NCBI RefSeq assembly: GCF_018614205.1
Contig: NZ_JAGGOS010000008.1
Coordinates: forward strand, 1 to 46,974
Length of the DNA: 46,974 nucleotides
DNA from: Streptomyces sp. ISL-36
GTDB lineage: Bacteria; Actinomycetota; Actinomycetes; Streptomycetales; Streptomycetaceae
Reading direction: 5' to 3'
The position numbers and the translations under genes were made by a program. This document shows, one piece after another, positions 26,061 through 34,187 of this stretch (position 1 is the stretch's first letter; the number at the start of each line of letters is the position of its first letter). Below the pieces are notes generated by a model that searched no databases, was not told where the DNA came from, and was given only the letters and a program-made list of their open reading frames with translations.

Positions 26061-26561
26061 CGGCTCGCGCCCGAAGCGGCCCCCGAGGTCCAGCTCGTAG
26101 GAGGTTCCGGGCCGGCCGTCGAGCGTCACGCTCCCGACGGCCCCGAATCCGACCCGTCCGAGCACGGCCCTCGACCCGGGATTGTCGAGGGTCGTGGCGG
26201 CGCGCAGCGTCCGCAGCCCGTACACCTCCACGGCCAGCCGGCACAGCTCCCGCACCCCGGCCGTGGCCACCCCCCGCCCGGCGGCCTTCTCCGCGACGCG
26301 GTACCCGAGCTCGGCGCTCCCGTCGGCCACGTCGACGAGGTTGAACCGCCCCAGGATCTCCCCGCCCTCCCCGACCAGGACGTGAAAGAGGATCGTCCCG
26401 GTCCCCTGCTCGTCGAGGAGCGCCTGATGCCGCTCCTCGAACTCCTCGAAGTAGGTGTCCCCCCGGTCGGGCACGGAGGCGGCGAAGTAGCCCCGGTTCG
26501 CCCGCTCGAAGGCGTAGACGGCGGGGGCGTGTTCGGGGCGGAGCAGCTGCAGTTCGACCAT
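26043..26561 (-). CDS. GNAT-family N-acetyltransferase (RimJ/RimL-like)
   Basis: 172 residues. GNAT fold of the RimJ/RimL type: LLRPEHAPAVYAFERANRGYF at the start, GRFNLVDVADGSAELGYRVAEKAAGRGVATAGVREL (acetyl-CoA-binding Arg/Gly-x-Gly/Ala loop near 100-125), and LRAATTLDNPGSRAVLGRVGF in the C-terminal half. It transfers an acetyl group from acetyl-CoA to an N-terminal or side-chain amine; the substrate is unknown. ATG 26561 is supported by a -10 box 7 nt upstream. Its C-terminal EVRA and stop codon lie in the last copy of the junction repeat. Confidence 0.88.
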   Translation of the reverse strand: MVELQLLRPEHAPAVYAFERANRGYFAASVPDRGDTYFEEFEERHQALLDEQGTGTILFHVLVGEGGEILGRFNLVDVADGSAELGYRVAEKAAGRGVATAGVRELCRLAVEVYGLRTLRAATTLDNPGSRAVLGRVGFGAVGSVTLDGRPGTSYELDLGGRFGREPAEVRA

Positions 26562-26568
26562 GGCCCGC

Positions 26569-26574
26569 ACGGTA
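26569..26574 (-). promoter_or_regulatory. Leaderless -10 box of the acetyltransferase gene
   Basis: TACCGT, 7 nt (GCGGGCC), then ATG 26561 on the minus strand. The same spacer sequence precedes the YbaK-like gene. Confidence 0.55.
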
Positions 26575-26639
26575 CGCGGCGGACCGCGCACGGGGCACCC
26601 GGAATTGAGGAAGCCGCCCGCCCGGCGCGACCACACGAA

Positions 26640-26667
26640 AGGCGCACCCGGCGTCCCGGGTGCGCCT
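26640..26667 (-). terminator. Terminator after the small hydrophilic protein gene
   Basis: AGGCGCACCCGG (26640-26651), loop CGTC, CCGGGTGCGCCT (26656-26667): a perfect 12-bp stem beginning 29 nt past the stop codon. Confidence 0.7.
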
Positions 26668-26695
26668 CTCCTCAGCGGACTTCAGCGGACAGACG

Positions 26696-26884
26696 TCAGG
26701 CGTCGTAGTCCTGGTCGAAGCGGTCGCGCTCCGCCTGCTCGGCCCGGCGCGACTGCTCGTCGGAGCGGCTGCCCTTGGCCTGGGAGGCGCGTTCGGACGC
26801 TTCGTCCTTCGCGTTGCCCATCTTCTGCTTCGCCTGCTCGGCGAGGTCCTGCGCCTTGTCCTTGAACTGGTCTGCCTTGCCCAT
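26696..26884 (-). CDS. Small hydrophilic CsbD/LEA-like protein
   Basis: 62 residues, nearly all charged or small: MGKADQFKDKAQDLAEQ, then KQKMGNAKDEASERASQ and an Arg/Asp-rich end. It is predicted to form one amphipathic or disordered helix without Cys or Trp. Such proteins resemble the CsbD family and late-embryogenesis-type stress proteins, many controlled by general stress sigma factors; I cannot assign a sigma factor here. ATG 26884 has GGAG upstream. A terminator follows directly, so it is a single-gene unit. Confidence 0.8.
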   Translation of the reverse strand: MGKADQFKDKAQDLAEQAKQKMGNAKDEASERASQAKGSRSDEQSRRAEQAERDRFDQDYDA

Positions 26885-26979
26885 GAAGGTTCACTCCTAG
26901 ATGGGTGTGAGGGGTACGGGGCGGGTCGCCCCTTGGGCCTCGACCAGCGTGGCACGCCGGGACAATCAGCGCATTTCGA

Positions 26980-27861
26980 TCAGACACGCTCCATACGCGC
27001 CTGCTCGTCGGCCGCCCCTCCCGCGCCCACCAGCCCCTTGGAGACACTGGCCAGGCGGGGCTCGAAGCGCTTCATCTCGCGCTGGCCCACCGTGGCGATG
27101 AGCCCCGGGAGATAGCCGCGGATCGACTGCATCCCGCGCAGCCACCATTGGGCGTACACGTGCGGCGAGCGGCGCTCGATTCCCGCCACGATCCGGTCGA
27201 CGGCCGGGCCCAGCGGGTACGTGCGGTTCGAGGGCCAGGGCAGCCGCTGGCGCAGCTCCTTCATCACGTCGTCCTGGTCCGCGCCCCGGACCATGTCGGT
27301 GTCGGTCCAGGAGAGGTAGCCGACGCCGACCTTCACCCCCTTGTAGCCGACCTCGGCGCGCAGGCTGTGCGCGAAGGCCTCGACGCCCGACTTGGAGGCG
27401 CAGTACGCCGTCATCATCGGCGCCGGGGTGATGGCCGCGAGCGAGGCGATCTGCAGGAAGTAGCCGCGGGACTCCATCAGGACGGGCAGGAACGCGCGGC
27501 CGGTCACCGCCCCGCCGATCAGGTTGACCTCGATGACCCGGCGCCAGGCGACCGGGTCGGAGTCCACGAACGGACCGCCCGCCGCCACGCCCGCGTTGGC
27601 GACGACGATGTCGACCTTGCCGAAGCGCTCCTTGACCTCGCCCGCCACCCGGGCCATCGCCTCGTGGTCGGTGACGTCCGCGTGCCACCAGTCCGCCTCG
27701 GTGTGCAGCCGGGCGGCGACCTGCTTCAGCTCCTCGGGCTCCAGGCCGACCAGCGCGATCCTGGCGCCGCGGGCCGAGAGCTTGCGGGCGAGGAGTTCAC
27801 CGACGCCCCGGGCCGCCCCGGTGACGACCGCCACCTGTCCTTCCAGACTCACCCTGCTCAT
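26980..27861 (-). CDS. Short-chain dehydrogenase/reductase
   Basis: 293 residues, classical SDR. Cofactor motif TGAARGVG (about 14-21), Asp in WWHADVTDHE, NAGVAAGG, catalytic Ser in LQIASLAA and Tyr-Lys in AYCASKSG. The C-terminus is longer than the usual 250 residues. NAD(P)-dependent oxidation of an alcohol or reduction of a ketone in the cytoplasm. ATG 27861 overlaps the stop of the hydrolase gene as ATGA; the frame is open further upstream but only inside that gene. It is the third gene of the monooxygenase-hydrolase-SDR operon, so an alcohol/ketone step of the same pathway is likely. Confidence 0.92.
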   Translation of the reverse strand: MSRVSLEGQVAVVTGAARGVGELLARKLSARGARIALVGLEPEELKQVAARLHTEADWWHADVTDHEAMARVAGEVKERFGKVDIVVANAGVAAGGPFVDSDPVAWRRVIEVNLIGGAVTGRAFLPVLMESRGYFLQIASLAAITPAPMMTAYCASKSGVEAFAHSLRAEVGYKGVKVGVGYLSWTDTDMVRGADQDDVMKELRQRLPWPSNRTYPLGPAVDRIVAGIERRSPHVYAQWWLRGMQSIRGYLPGLIATVGQREMKRFEPRLASVSKGLVGAGGAADEQARMERV

Positions 27862-28748
27862 GCGTCCTCCTTCACACCCAGGTACGTGACGGCCAGTTCG
27901 CGGATCTGTGCGGTGACGGCCTCGGGGGCCTCCACCGGCGTCATGTGTCCCATCCCGGCGAGTTCGACGAGCCCCACGCACTGCGGCAGCGCCGCCGCCA
28001 GTGCCCGCGAGTGGACGGGCGGGGTCATCCGGTCCTCCGTGCCGACGAGCACGGCCACCGGCAGGCTCAACTCCCGTACGCCCCCGTCCAGGTCGAGCTC
28101 CGCGAGCACGTGCGACCAGGCCACCCGGGCCGACCGCGGGCAGGCGTGGACGATCCGGGCGCAGGTGTCCACCCGCCCGGGCGCCGATCCCGGCCCCATC
28201 GTCGCGTACTTGAGGAGCTTCCGGGAGACGGGCGTGACCGGTCCGAGCGGCGCCCTCGCTCCCAGGATCCCCCTGGTCAGCCGGGTCCGCAGAGCGCCGG
28301 CCCGCAGCGGTACGACGAGGGACTCGGCCGTCAGCCGACCCGGGCCCGTGGAGCAGAGCAGCGCGGCGGCGGCGTGCTCGCGGAAGCCGGGCCGGCCGGC
28401 CGCGGCCATCAGCGTCATGCCGCCCATGGAGTGCCCGGCGAGAACGGCCCGCTCGCCGGGGGCGAGGGTCGCGGCGAGAACGGCTTCGAGGTCGTCGGCG
28501 AGCGCCTGTGTCGAGTAGCCGGAGCGGCCGACGAGGGGGGTGCGGCCGTGGCCGCGCTGGTCGTAGGCGATGACCCGGTGGTCGGCGGACAGGTCCCGTA
28601 TCTGCTCGGCCCAGAAGGCGATCGAGCAGGTCCAGCCGTGGGCCAGGACCACGGCGGGGGCGCCCTGCGGCCCGTACACCTCGACGTGGATCCGCGAGCC
28701 GTCGGCCGAGACGGCGGTCAGTTCACTGGGGTTCGCGCCTCGGCTCAC
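27858..28748 (-). CDS. Alpha/beta-fold hydrolase
   Basis: 296 residues. Oxyanion region AHGWTCSIAFW, nucleophile elbow GHSMGG (Ser107), acid VGTEDRMTPP and catalytic His in GMGHMTPVEAPE. Esterase or lactonase type, cytoplasmic. The GTG start overlaps the monooxygenase stop (GTGA), and its stop overlaps the SDR start (ATGA). Coupling to a Baeyer-Villiger-type enzyme suggests it hydrolyses the ester or lactone that enzyme makes. That is inference from context; no substrate is visible. Confidence 0.92.
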   Translation of the reverse strand: MSRGANPSELTAVSADGSRIHVEVYGPQGAPAVVLAHGWTCSIAFWAEQIRDLSADHRVIAYDQRGHGRTPLVGRSGYSTQALADDLEAVLAATLAPGERAVLAGHSMGGMTLMAAAGRPGFREHAAAALLCSTGPGRLTAESLVVPLRAGALRTRLTRGILGARAPLGPVTPVSRKLLKYATMGPGSAPGRVDTCARIVHACPRSARVAWSHVLAELDLDGGVRELSLPVAVLVGTEDRMTPPVHSRALAAALPQCVGLVELAGMGHMTPVEAPEAVTAQIRELAVTYLGVKEDA

Positions 28749-30286
28749 TTGACCGTCTCCTTCTTACGGGAGGTGGTGCGCGGGCGGGGCTCCTGAGGGG
28801 CCGGCGCGCGCAGCACCTCGTACTCCGCCAGGTCCACCTGCCGTGTCTCGCGCCGGAACTCCGCCGTCGTGCCCGGCCACAGCGTGGTGTTGCGGCCGTT
28901 GGCGTCGAGGTACCAGCTGCTGCAGCCGCCCGCCTTCCAGACGGTGCGTTCCATCCGGTCCTGCACCTTCCGGTTCCACGCTCCGACGGCGGACGGCCGG
29001 ACGGCGAGGGCGGCGCGCCCGCCGGGCCCGTCGTGCGAGAGCACGTTCAACTGGCGCAGGTAGTCGGCCATGTAGTTGAGCTGCGACTCGATCATCAGGA
29101 TCATGGAGGAGTTCCCGAGGCCCGTGTTGGGGCCGATGATCGTCATCCAGTTGGGGAAGCCCGCGGCGGTGGCGCCGCGCAGCGACTCCATGCCGTCCTT
29201 CCAGGACTCGGCGAGGGTGTGCCCTTCGGCGCCGACGACCCGTTCGGCGATCGGCATGTCGGTGACGTGGAATCCCGTACCGAAGATGATCGCGTCGACC
29301 TCGGTCTCGGTGCCGTCGGCCGCCACGACCGTGTTGCCGCGGATCTCCTGCAGCCCCGAGGCGACGACGTCGACGTTGGGCCGGGCGAGCGCCGGGTAGT
29401 ACTCGCTGGAGAGCAGGATGCGCTTGCAGCCGATGCGGTACGACGGGGTCAGCTTGGCGCGCAGCGCCGGGTCCTTGATCGCCCGGCCCATGTTGGCCTT
29501 GGCGAGCGACTCGACGAGACCGAGCTCGCCCGGACGCTTGGTGAAGGCGCTGACCTGCAGTTCGCGGATGCCCCACAGGATTCCGCGGCGCAGGGTCCCG
29601 GTGAGGGGGAGCCCGCGGTGCAGCCGGCGCTCGACGCCGGTGATGGCGCGGTCCATGCGGGGCATCACCCACGGGGGCGTGCGCTGGAAGAGGGTGAGCT
29701 TCCCGACCTTCGGCTGGATCGCGGGGACGATCTGGATGGCGGAGGCCCCGGTGCCGACCATGGCGACGCGCTTGCCGGTGAGGTCGTAGTCGTGGTCCCA
29801 CCGCGCGGAGTGGAAGACCTTGCCGGGGAAGTCGGCGAGCCCGGGGATCTCGGGGATCTTCGGGTCGGAGAGCGGGCCGGTCGCGGAGACGACCATGTCG
29901 GCGCTGAAGGAGCCCTGGCTCGTCTCGATCTCCCAGCGCAGCGCGTCGCCGTCCCAGCGCATCAGCCGCACCTCGTGGTTCAGCCGCAGGTGCGGGCGGA
30001 GCCGGAAGGTGTCGGTGACGTGCTCCAGGTACGCGCGGATGTGGCGCTGTCCGGAGAAGGTGCGCGGCCAGTCGGGGTTCGGCGCGAAGGAGAAGGAGTA
30101 GAGGTGCGACGGAACGTCGCAGGCGCAGCCGGGGTAGCTGTTGTCCCGCCAGGTGCCGCCGACGGAGTCGGCCCGCTCCAGTACGACGAAGTCGGTGATC
30201 CCTTCGCGGCGCAACCGCACCGCGGCGCCCAGGCCACCGAACCCCGATCCGATCACCGCCACTCGTACATGCTCGTGCTTCGCCAT
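28745..30286 (-). CDS. Flavin-containing monooxygenase, Baeyer-Villiger type
   Basis: 513 residues. FAD Rossmann motif VIGSGFGGLGA (about 11-21), GTWRDNSYPGCACDVPSHLYSFSF typical of BVMO-like proteins, then the BVMO fingerprint FPGKVFHSARWDHDYDL (FxGxxxHxxxW) and the NADPH Rossmann motif VGTGASAIQIVP. With NADPH and O2 such enzymes insert oxygen next to a carbonyl, giving an ester or lactone. ATG 30286 has GGGAGG upstream; the open frame before it covers the promoter region. A possible promoter is TACAGT (30341-30346) with a TACCGC -35, the latter covered by a putative MerR site. First gene of a three-gene operon. Confidence 0.93.
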   Translation of the reverse strand: MAKHEHVRVAVIGSGFGGLGAAVRLRREGITDFVVLERADSVGGTWRDNSYPGCACDVPSHLYSFSFAPNPDWPRTFSGQRHIRAYLEHVTDTFRLRPHLRLNHEVRLMRWDGDALRWEIETSQGSFSADMVVSATGPLSDPKIPEIPGLADFPGKVFHSARWDHDYDLTGKRVAMVGTGASAIQIVPAIQPKVGKLTLFQRTPPWVMPRMDRAITGVERRLHRGLPLTGTLRRGILWGIRELQVSAFTKRPGELGLVESLAKANMGRAIKDPALRAKLTPSYRIGCKRILLSSEYYPALARPNVDVVASGLQEIRGNTVVAADGTETEVDAIIFGTGFHVTDMPIAERVVGAEGHTLAESWKDGMESLRGATAAGFPNWMTIIGPNTGLGNSSMILMIESQLNYMADYLRQLNVLSHDGPGGRAALAVRPSAVGAWNRKVQDRMERTVWKAGGCSSWYLDANGRNTTLWPGTTAEFRRETRQVDLAEYEVLRAPAPQEPRPRTTSRKKETVK

Positions 30287-30340
30287 GCCGCCTCCCGTGC
30301 GCCCGGCCAAGATTCCGCCAGCAATCACTGGCACAGTCGG

Positions 30341-30346
30341 ACTGTA
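30341..30346 (-). promoter_or_regulatory. Possible -10 box of the monooxygenase operon
   Basis: TACAGT on the minus strand; a -35 TACCGC would sit at 30364-30369 with a 17-nt spacer, overlapping the palindrome at 30358-30369. Confidence 0.4.
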
Positions 30347-30357
30347 GAGCAGCCGCA

Positions 30358-30369
30358 TACCGAGCGGTA
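30358..30369. promoter_or_regulatory. Putative MerR-type operator 1
   Basis: TACCG-AG-CGGTA, a perfect inverted repeat covering the likely -35 of the monooxygenase promoter. Confidence 0.6.
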
Positions 30370-30389
30370 GGGGTCGGACAAGGGAAAGT

Positions 30390-30400
30390 TACCGGCGGTA
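30390..30400. promoter_or_regulatory. Putative MerR-type operator 2
   Basis: TACCG-G-CGGTA, the same arms, directly upstream of the merR -10 box (TAGGCT 30406-30411). Its centre is about 31 bp (three helix turns) from operator 1. Confidence 0.6.
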
Positions 30401-30405
30401 CAACA

Positions 30406-30411
30406 TAGGCT
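30406..30411 (+). promoter_or_regulatory. Leaderless -10 box of the MerR gene
   Basis: TAGGCT, 7 nt (GGCGGGC), then GTG 30419. Confidence 0.5.
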
Positions 30412-30418
30412 GGCGGGC

Positions 30419-31156
30419 GTGGCAGATCGATCGGGCGACGTGACGGACGGCGGGGCGGACGGCGGGGCGGGCGGCGGGGCGGACGGCGGCAGCGGCCGGG
30501 CAGGGTCCCGGACCGCGGGCGTACGCGAGTACCGCATGGAAGAGCTCGCCGCGGCGGCCGGCATCACCGTGCGCACCCTCCGCTTCTACCGCGAGCGCGG
30601 TCTGATCGCGCCACCTCGCCGCGAAGGCCGGATCGCCTGGTACGACGACCACCACCTGGCCAAGCTCCGTACGATCGCGGCCCTGCTCGAACGCGGCCAC
30701 ACCCTCAACGGCATCGCCGACCTCAACACCGCCTTCGAGAGCGGCAAGGACGTCAGCGAGGTCCTGGGGCTCGGCGAACCGACCGAGGAGGAGCCGGTCC
30801 GGCTCACCCCGCAGGAACTGGCCGACTACTTCGCGGGCGAGGTCACCCCCGAGAACCTGATGGCCGCCCTCGACCTCGGCTACCTCGCCACCGACGGCGA
30901 CGACCTCGTCCACATCAGCCGCCGTCTGCTCGACGTCTCGGCGGCCCTGGTGAAGGAGGGCATCCCGCTGGCCGCCGTCCTGCAGGCGGGCCGGGCGGTC
31001 CGCGAACACGCCGACGCGCTGGCGGGGCTCTTCACCGAGCTGCTGCGCGAACACGCCGAGGAGAAGGACATCCAGCGGCTGCGACCGCTCGCCAAGAGCG
31101 TGGTGGAGGCGGAGCTGTCGATGGCCCTGGACCGGCGGCTGCGCGAGCACCCGTAG
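30419..31156 (+). CDS. MerR-family transcriptional regulator
   Basis: 245 residues. An unusual Gly/Ala/Asp-rich N-terminus (about 1-35, coded by a 12-bp repeat) precedes the MerR winged helix: YRMEELAAAAGITVRTLRFYRERGLIAPPRREGRIAWYDDHHLAKL (about 38-83). The C-terminal 160 residues are all-helical without a Cys metal site, as in the many MerR regulators of organic-compound responses. It is divergent from the monooxygenase operon, with two shared palindromes between, so it probably controls that operon and itself. GTG 30419 fits the leaderless promoter; a start inside the Gly-rich region is possible. Confidence 0.9.
   Translation: MADRSGDVTDGGADGGAGGGADGGSGRAGSRTAGVREYRMEELAAAAGITVRTLRFYRERGLIAPPRREGRIAWYDDHHLAKLRTIAALLERGHTLNGIADLNTAFESGKDVSEVLGLGEPTEEEPVRLTPQELADYFAGEVTPENLMAALDLGYLATDGDDLVHISRRLLDVSAALVKEGIPLAAVLQAGRAVREHADALAGLFTELLREHAEEKDIQRLRPLAKSVVEAELSMALDRRLREHP
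30446..30490 (+). repeat. In-frame 12-bp repeat (GACGGCGGGGCG) in the MerR N-terminus
   Basis: Almost four copies code Asp/Gly-Gly-Gly-Ala units ahead of the DNA-binding domain. Confidence 0.8.
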
Positions 31157-31218
31157 CCGCCGGGGCTACGAACCTCGTCCGCGTCGGGGGTCCGCGCGGA
31201 CCGCATGATCGGGTGACA

Positions 31219-31256
31219 GGTTCTTCAAAGGTTCTTCATCATCTCCGCCGTACGGT
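31219..31256 (+). promoter_or_regulatory. Promoter of the lipoprotein/ABC operon with 11-bp-period direct repeat
   Basis: GGTTCTTC occurs at 31219-31226 and 31230-31237, 11 bp apart, the spacing typical of OmpR/PhoB-family response-regulator boxes. The second copy overlaps the -35 position of a -10 TACGGT (31251-31256). Transcription would start near 31263. Confidence 0.5.
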
Positions 31257-31309
31257 CGGCTTGCCCGCCGCAGCCGCGGCCGGGCCCGACAGGGAGAGCG
31301 GGAGAACCG

Positions 31310-31927
31310 ATGAGGACGAACCGGGTACTGCTGGCCGCGGCGGCCTCGGTCTTGGCCTTCGCACTGACCGGCTGCGGAAGCGAGGACGGCGGCGCGAAGG
31401 TGCCGACGGCGGGCGGCGGGAGCGCTTCCTCCGGCACCGGCTCGGGTTCGGGCTCGGGCTCGGGGAAGGCCTCGGGCGGCGGGGGCGAGCAGGACGAGAT
31501 CGCCGCGTACGTGGCCACGAAGCGCGAGTGGGTCGCGTGCATGCGCGACCACGGGATCGACCTCCCCGACCCCGACTCCCTGGGCCGGGTCGAGACGGGC
31601 GACAACCGCTCCCTGAAGCAGAACCCGAAGTTCACGACCGCCTCGGAGAAGTGCAAGGAGTTCAGCGTGGCCGTCCCCGCGGCCGTCGAGAAGGCCATGC
31701 GGCCCAAGCTGACCCCCGAGCAGATCAAGATCCAGCGTGAGTACGCCGACTGCATGCAGAAGAACGGCGCCGCCGACTTCCCCGACCCCGACGCCGACGG
31801 CTACGAGCCGGTCGACAACGACGGCACCCCGGACTGGGACCAGACGTCGGCGGGCGCCAAGCGGGCCGCCCGTACCTGCGCGCCGATCATCGGTGACCCC
31901 GTCGAGCAGGGCCCGGGCAAGGGCTGA
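31310..31927 (+). CDS. Lipoprotein of the ABC/adaptor envelope operon
   Basis: 205 residues. Type II signal peptide with lipobox LTGC (Cys22), then a Gly/Ser linker and a compact domain with four further Cys ([29 protein letters not shown]). Two of these lie in a duplicated [14 protein letters not shown] / [15 protein letters not shown] motif, suggesting two related halves with disulfides. It is anchored outside the membrane. Genes of this type commonly precede MacA/MacB-like systems in actinobacteria; no biochemical role is known to me. ATG 31310 has GGGAG upstream. It is 2 nt from the adaptor gene, first of a four-gene operon. Confidence 0.85.
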   Translation: MRTNRVLLAAAASVLAFALTGCGSEDGGAKVPTAGGGSASSGTGSGSGSGSGKASGGGGEQDEIAAYVATKREWVACMRDHGIDLPDPDSLGRVETGDNRSLKQNPKFTTASEKCKEFSVAVPAAVEKAMRPKLTPEQIKIQREYADCMQKNGAADFPDPDADGYEPVDNDGTPDWDQTSAGAKRAARTCAPIIGDPVEQGPGKG

Positions 31928-31929
31928 GC

Positions 31930-33381
31930 ATGAGCGGGACGTTCGGCATGGAGGAGACAGGGGCCGGGCCAGGGAACTGGCCCGCGGCCGGGACAGGGGC
32001 GGACACGGAACCAGGCACGGAACCGGGCACGGAGGCAGGCACGGAGGCGGAGGGGATCGCCGCGCCCGCCGGTCCGGGACGACGCCGTCGGCACACGCTG
32101 CTGCTGGCCACCGCCGCCGTCGCCGTCGCGGCGGTCGCCGTGGTCGGCGCGCTGGGCCTGGGCGGCGGCGGGGACGAGACCCCCGGCGCCCCGCCGCGCG
32201 CCGACTCCACCGTGCGGGTGACCCGCGGGACGTTGACCGAACGCACCACGGTGGACGGCCAGTTGGGGTACGGCGCGGAGATACCGCTGCCGGTCAAGGC
32301 GACCGGCACGGTGACCTGGCTGCCCGAGCCGGGCACGACGCTCGAACGCGGGGACGCGGTGCTGCGGGTGGACGACCGGCCGGTGGTGCTGCTGTACGGA
32401 ACGCTGCCGATGTACCGGGAGCTCGGGTTGGCCCCGGCCGCACCGCAGAGCCCGTCGGACGGCAGCGGTGGTACCAAGAACCGGCAGCCCCTGAGCGGGT
32501 CCTCGGGGACCCCCGAACCCTCCGGGACACCGGCGCCGGGGGGCGCCGGAACCGGAGGTACGGACGCCGGCACCGGAGGAACGAGCGGTGGTACCGGAGG
32601 CACGGGCGGTGGTACCGGAGGCACGGGCGGTGGTACCGGAGGCACGGGCGGTGGTACCCAGGCACCGAGGGAGCTGCGAGGCATGGACGTCATGCAGTTC
32701 GAGACCAACCTGGCGGCCCTCGGCTACACCGGCTTCACGGTGGACGAGACGTTCACCACCGGCACCGCCGCGGCCGTCAAGCGCTGGCAGAAGTCGCTCG
32801 GACTCCCCCGGACCGGCACCGTCGGCGTCGGGGACGTCATCTACTCCTCCGGCAGGGTACGGATCGGCCAGGCGGGGGTCCGGGTCGGCTCGGCGGTCGC
32901 CGAGAACGCCCTCACGTACACCGGCACGGCACGCCAGGTGGTCGTGAACGCCTCGGCCCGGGAGGCCTCCTGGGCCGTGCGCGGCGCGCACGTCACCATC
33001 GAGCTGCCCGACGGGCGCCGGGTGAAGGGCAAGGTCGCCTCGATCGGCAAGCAGGCGACCGCGCCCGAGGGAGGAAGCGGGGACGGCGGCGGCTCCGGTG
33101 GCACGCCCCCGACCGTCCCGGTGACCCTCACCATCGAGGACCAGGCGTCCGTGGGGACTCTGGAGAGTGCGCCGGTGACCGTCGAGTACGTGGGGCGGGA
33201 GCGGAAGAACGTCCTGACCGTTCCGGTCGCGGCGCTGGTGGCGCTCGCGGAGGGCGGCCACGGCCTGGAGACCACGGACGGCACCTTCGTCGCCGTGAAG
33301 ACGGGGCTCTTCGCCGACGGCGACGTGGAGGTGAGCGGTCCAGCGGTCCGCGAGGGCATGAAGGTGAGGATCCCGCAGTGA
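31930..33381 (+). CDS. MacA-like membrane-fusion adaptor with inserted peptidoglycan-binding domain
   Basis: 483 residues. Acidic N-terminus with EPGTE repeats, one membrane helix ([21 protein letters not shown], about 55-75), then an adaptor half ([57 protein letters not shown] in outline). A Gly/Thr-rich linker (about 190-250) follows, then a PG_binding_1-type domain ([15 protein letters not shown] through [16 protein letters not shown], about 254-300) and a C-terminal beta-barrel ending with a VPVAALVAL motif. It probably links the ABC permease to the cell wall instead of to an outer-membrane channel. The start ATG 31930 has a weak site, and translation may re-initiate from the lipoprotein stop. 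Confidence 0.87.
   Translation: MSGTFGMEETGAGPGNWPAAGTGADTEPGTEPGTEAGTEAEGIAAPAGPGRRRRHTLLLATAAVAVAAVAVVGALGLGGGGDETPGAPPRADSTVRVTRGTLTERTTVDGQLGYGAEIPLPVKATGTVTWLPEPGTTLERGDAVLRVDDRPVVLLYGTLPMYRELGLAPAAPQSPSDGSGGTKNRQPLSGSSGTPEPSGTPAPGGAGTGGTDAGTGGTSGGTGGTGGGTGGTGGGTGGTGGGTQAPRELRGMDVMQFETNLAALGYTGFTVDETFTTGTAAAVKRWQKSLGLPRTGTVGVGDVIYSSGRVRIGQAGVRVGSAVAENALTYTGTARQVVVNASAREASWAVRGAHVTIELPDGRRVKGKVASIGKQATAPEGGSGDGGGSGGTPPTVPVTLTIEDQASVGTLESAPVTVEYVGRERKNVLTVPVAALVALAEGGHGLETTDGTFVAVKTGLFADGDVEVSGPAVREGMKVRIPQ
32587..32659 (+). repeat. In-frame 21-bp minisatellite in the adaptor linker
   Basis: Three exact copies of a 21-nt unit (GGTGGTACCGGAGGCACGGGC is one unit, 21 nt, given here as GGTGGTACC plus GGAGGCACGGGC) and a partial fourth, coding GGTGGTG. 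Confidence 0.9.
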
Positions 33382-34187
33382 GCGGCGATGGTTCCGCGGC
33401 GACGACGGACCCGATCGCGGACGCGGTCCTGGACGCTGCCGTGGCCCCGGACGCGGACGCGGACGCGGTTCTGGACGCGGTCGTGGAGTTCGACGCGGTC
33501 TCCAAGACGTATCCGGGCGGGGTGGCGGCGGTACGGGACGTGAGCCTGCGCATCGAGCGGGGTGAACTGGTCGCGATCGTCGGCCCGTCGGGCTCGGGCA
33601 AGTCCAGCATGCTGAACCTGATGGGCAGTCTCGACCGTCCGTCCGCGGGCCGGGTCCTGGTCGACGGTCACGACGTGGCGAGCCTGACCGACCGGGAGGT
33701 CTCCGCGCTGCGGGCGACCCGGATCGGTTTCGTCTTCCAGCAGTTCCATCTGGCCGTCGGCGTACCGGTCCTGGACTCCGTCGCCGACGGTCTGCTCTAC
33801 GCCGGCGTCCCGCTGCGCCGGCGCAGGGCGAAGGCGGCGGCCGCGCTGGCCCGGGTCGGGCTCAGCCACCGCGCCCACCACCTCCCGCACCAGCTCTCCG
33901 GCGGCGAACGCCAGCGGGTGGCGGTCGCCCGTGCGGTGGTCGGCGAGCCGTCCGTGCTGCTGGCCGACGAACCGACCGGCAACCTGGACTCGGCCTCGGG
34001 GTCGGCCGTCCTCGCCCTGCTGCGCGAACTCCACACGGCCGGCACCACGGTCGTGGTCATCACGCACGACCGCGAGATCGCGGCGGCGCTGCCCCGCCGT
34101 ATCGAGATGCGCGACGGCCGCGTCGTCGCCGACACGGGAACGAGCGGAGCGCGCACAGGGAGTACGACGATCGGGGCGCCCCGTTGA
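33378..34187 (+). CDS. MacB-type ABC transporter ATPase
   Basis: 269 residues. An acidic, repetitive N-terminus ([22 protein letters not shown], about 15-36) is unusual for this family. The ATPase core follows: Walker [10 protein letters not shown] (Lys75), Q-loop FVFQQFHL, signature [10 protein letters not shown], Walker [13 protein letters not shown], and switch His in ITHD. LolD/MacB-like subunit energising the downstream permease. The GTG start overlaps the adaptor stop (GTGA) and its stop overlaps the permease start. As the conserved core begins near residue 36, a shorter protein is possible, but no better binding site is visible. Confidence 0.93.
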   Translation: MSGDGSAATTDPIADAVLDAAVAPDADADAVLDAVVEFDAVSKTYPGGVAAVRDVSLRIERGELVAIVGPSGSGKSSMLNLMGSLDRPSAGRVLVDGHDVASLTDREVSALRATRIGFVFQQFHLAVGVPVLDSVADGLLYAGVPLRRRRAKAAAALARVGLSHRAHHLPHQLSGGERQRVAVARAVVGEPSVLLADEPTGNLDSASGSAVLALLRELHTAGTTVVVITHDREIAAALPRRIEMRDGRVVADTGTSGARTGSTTIGAPR

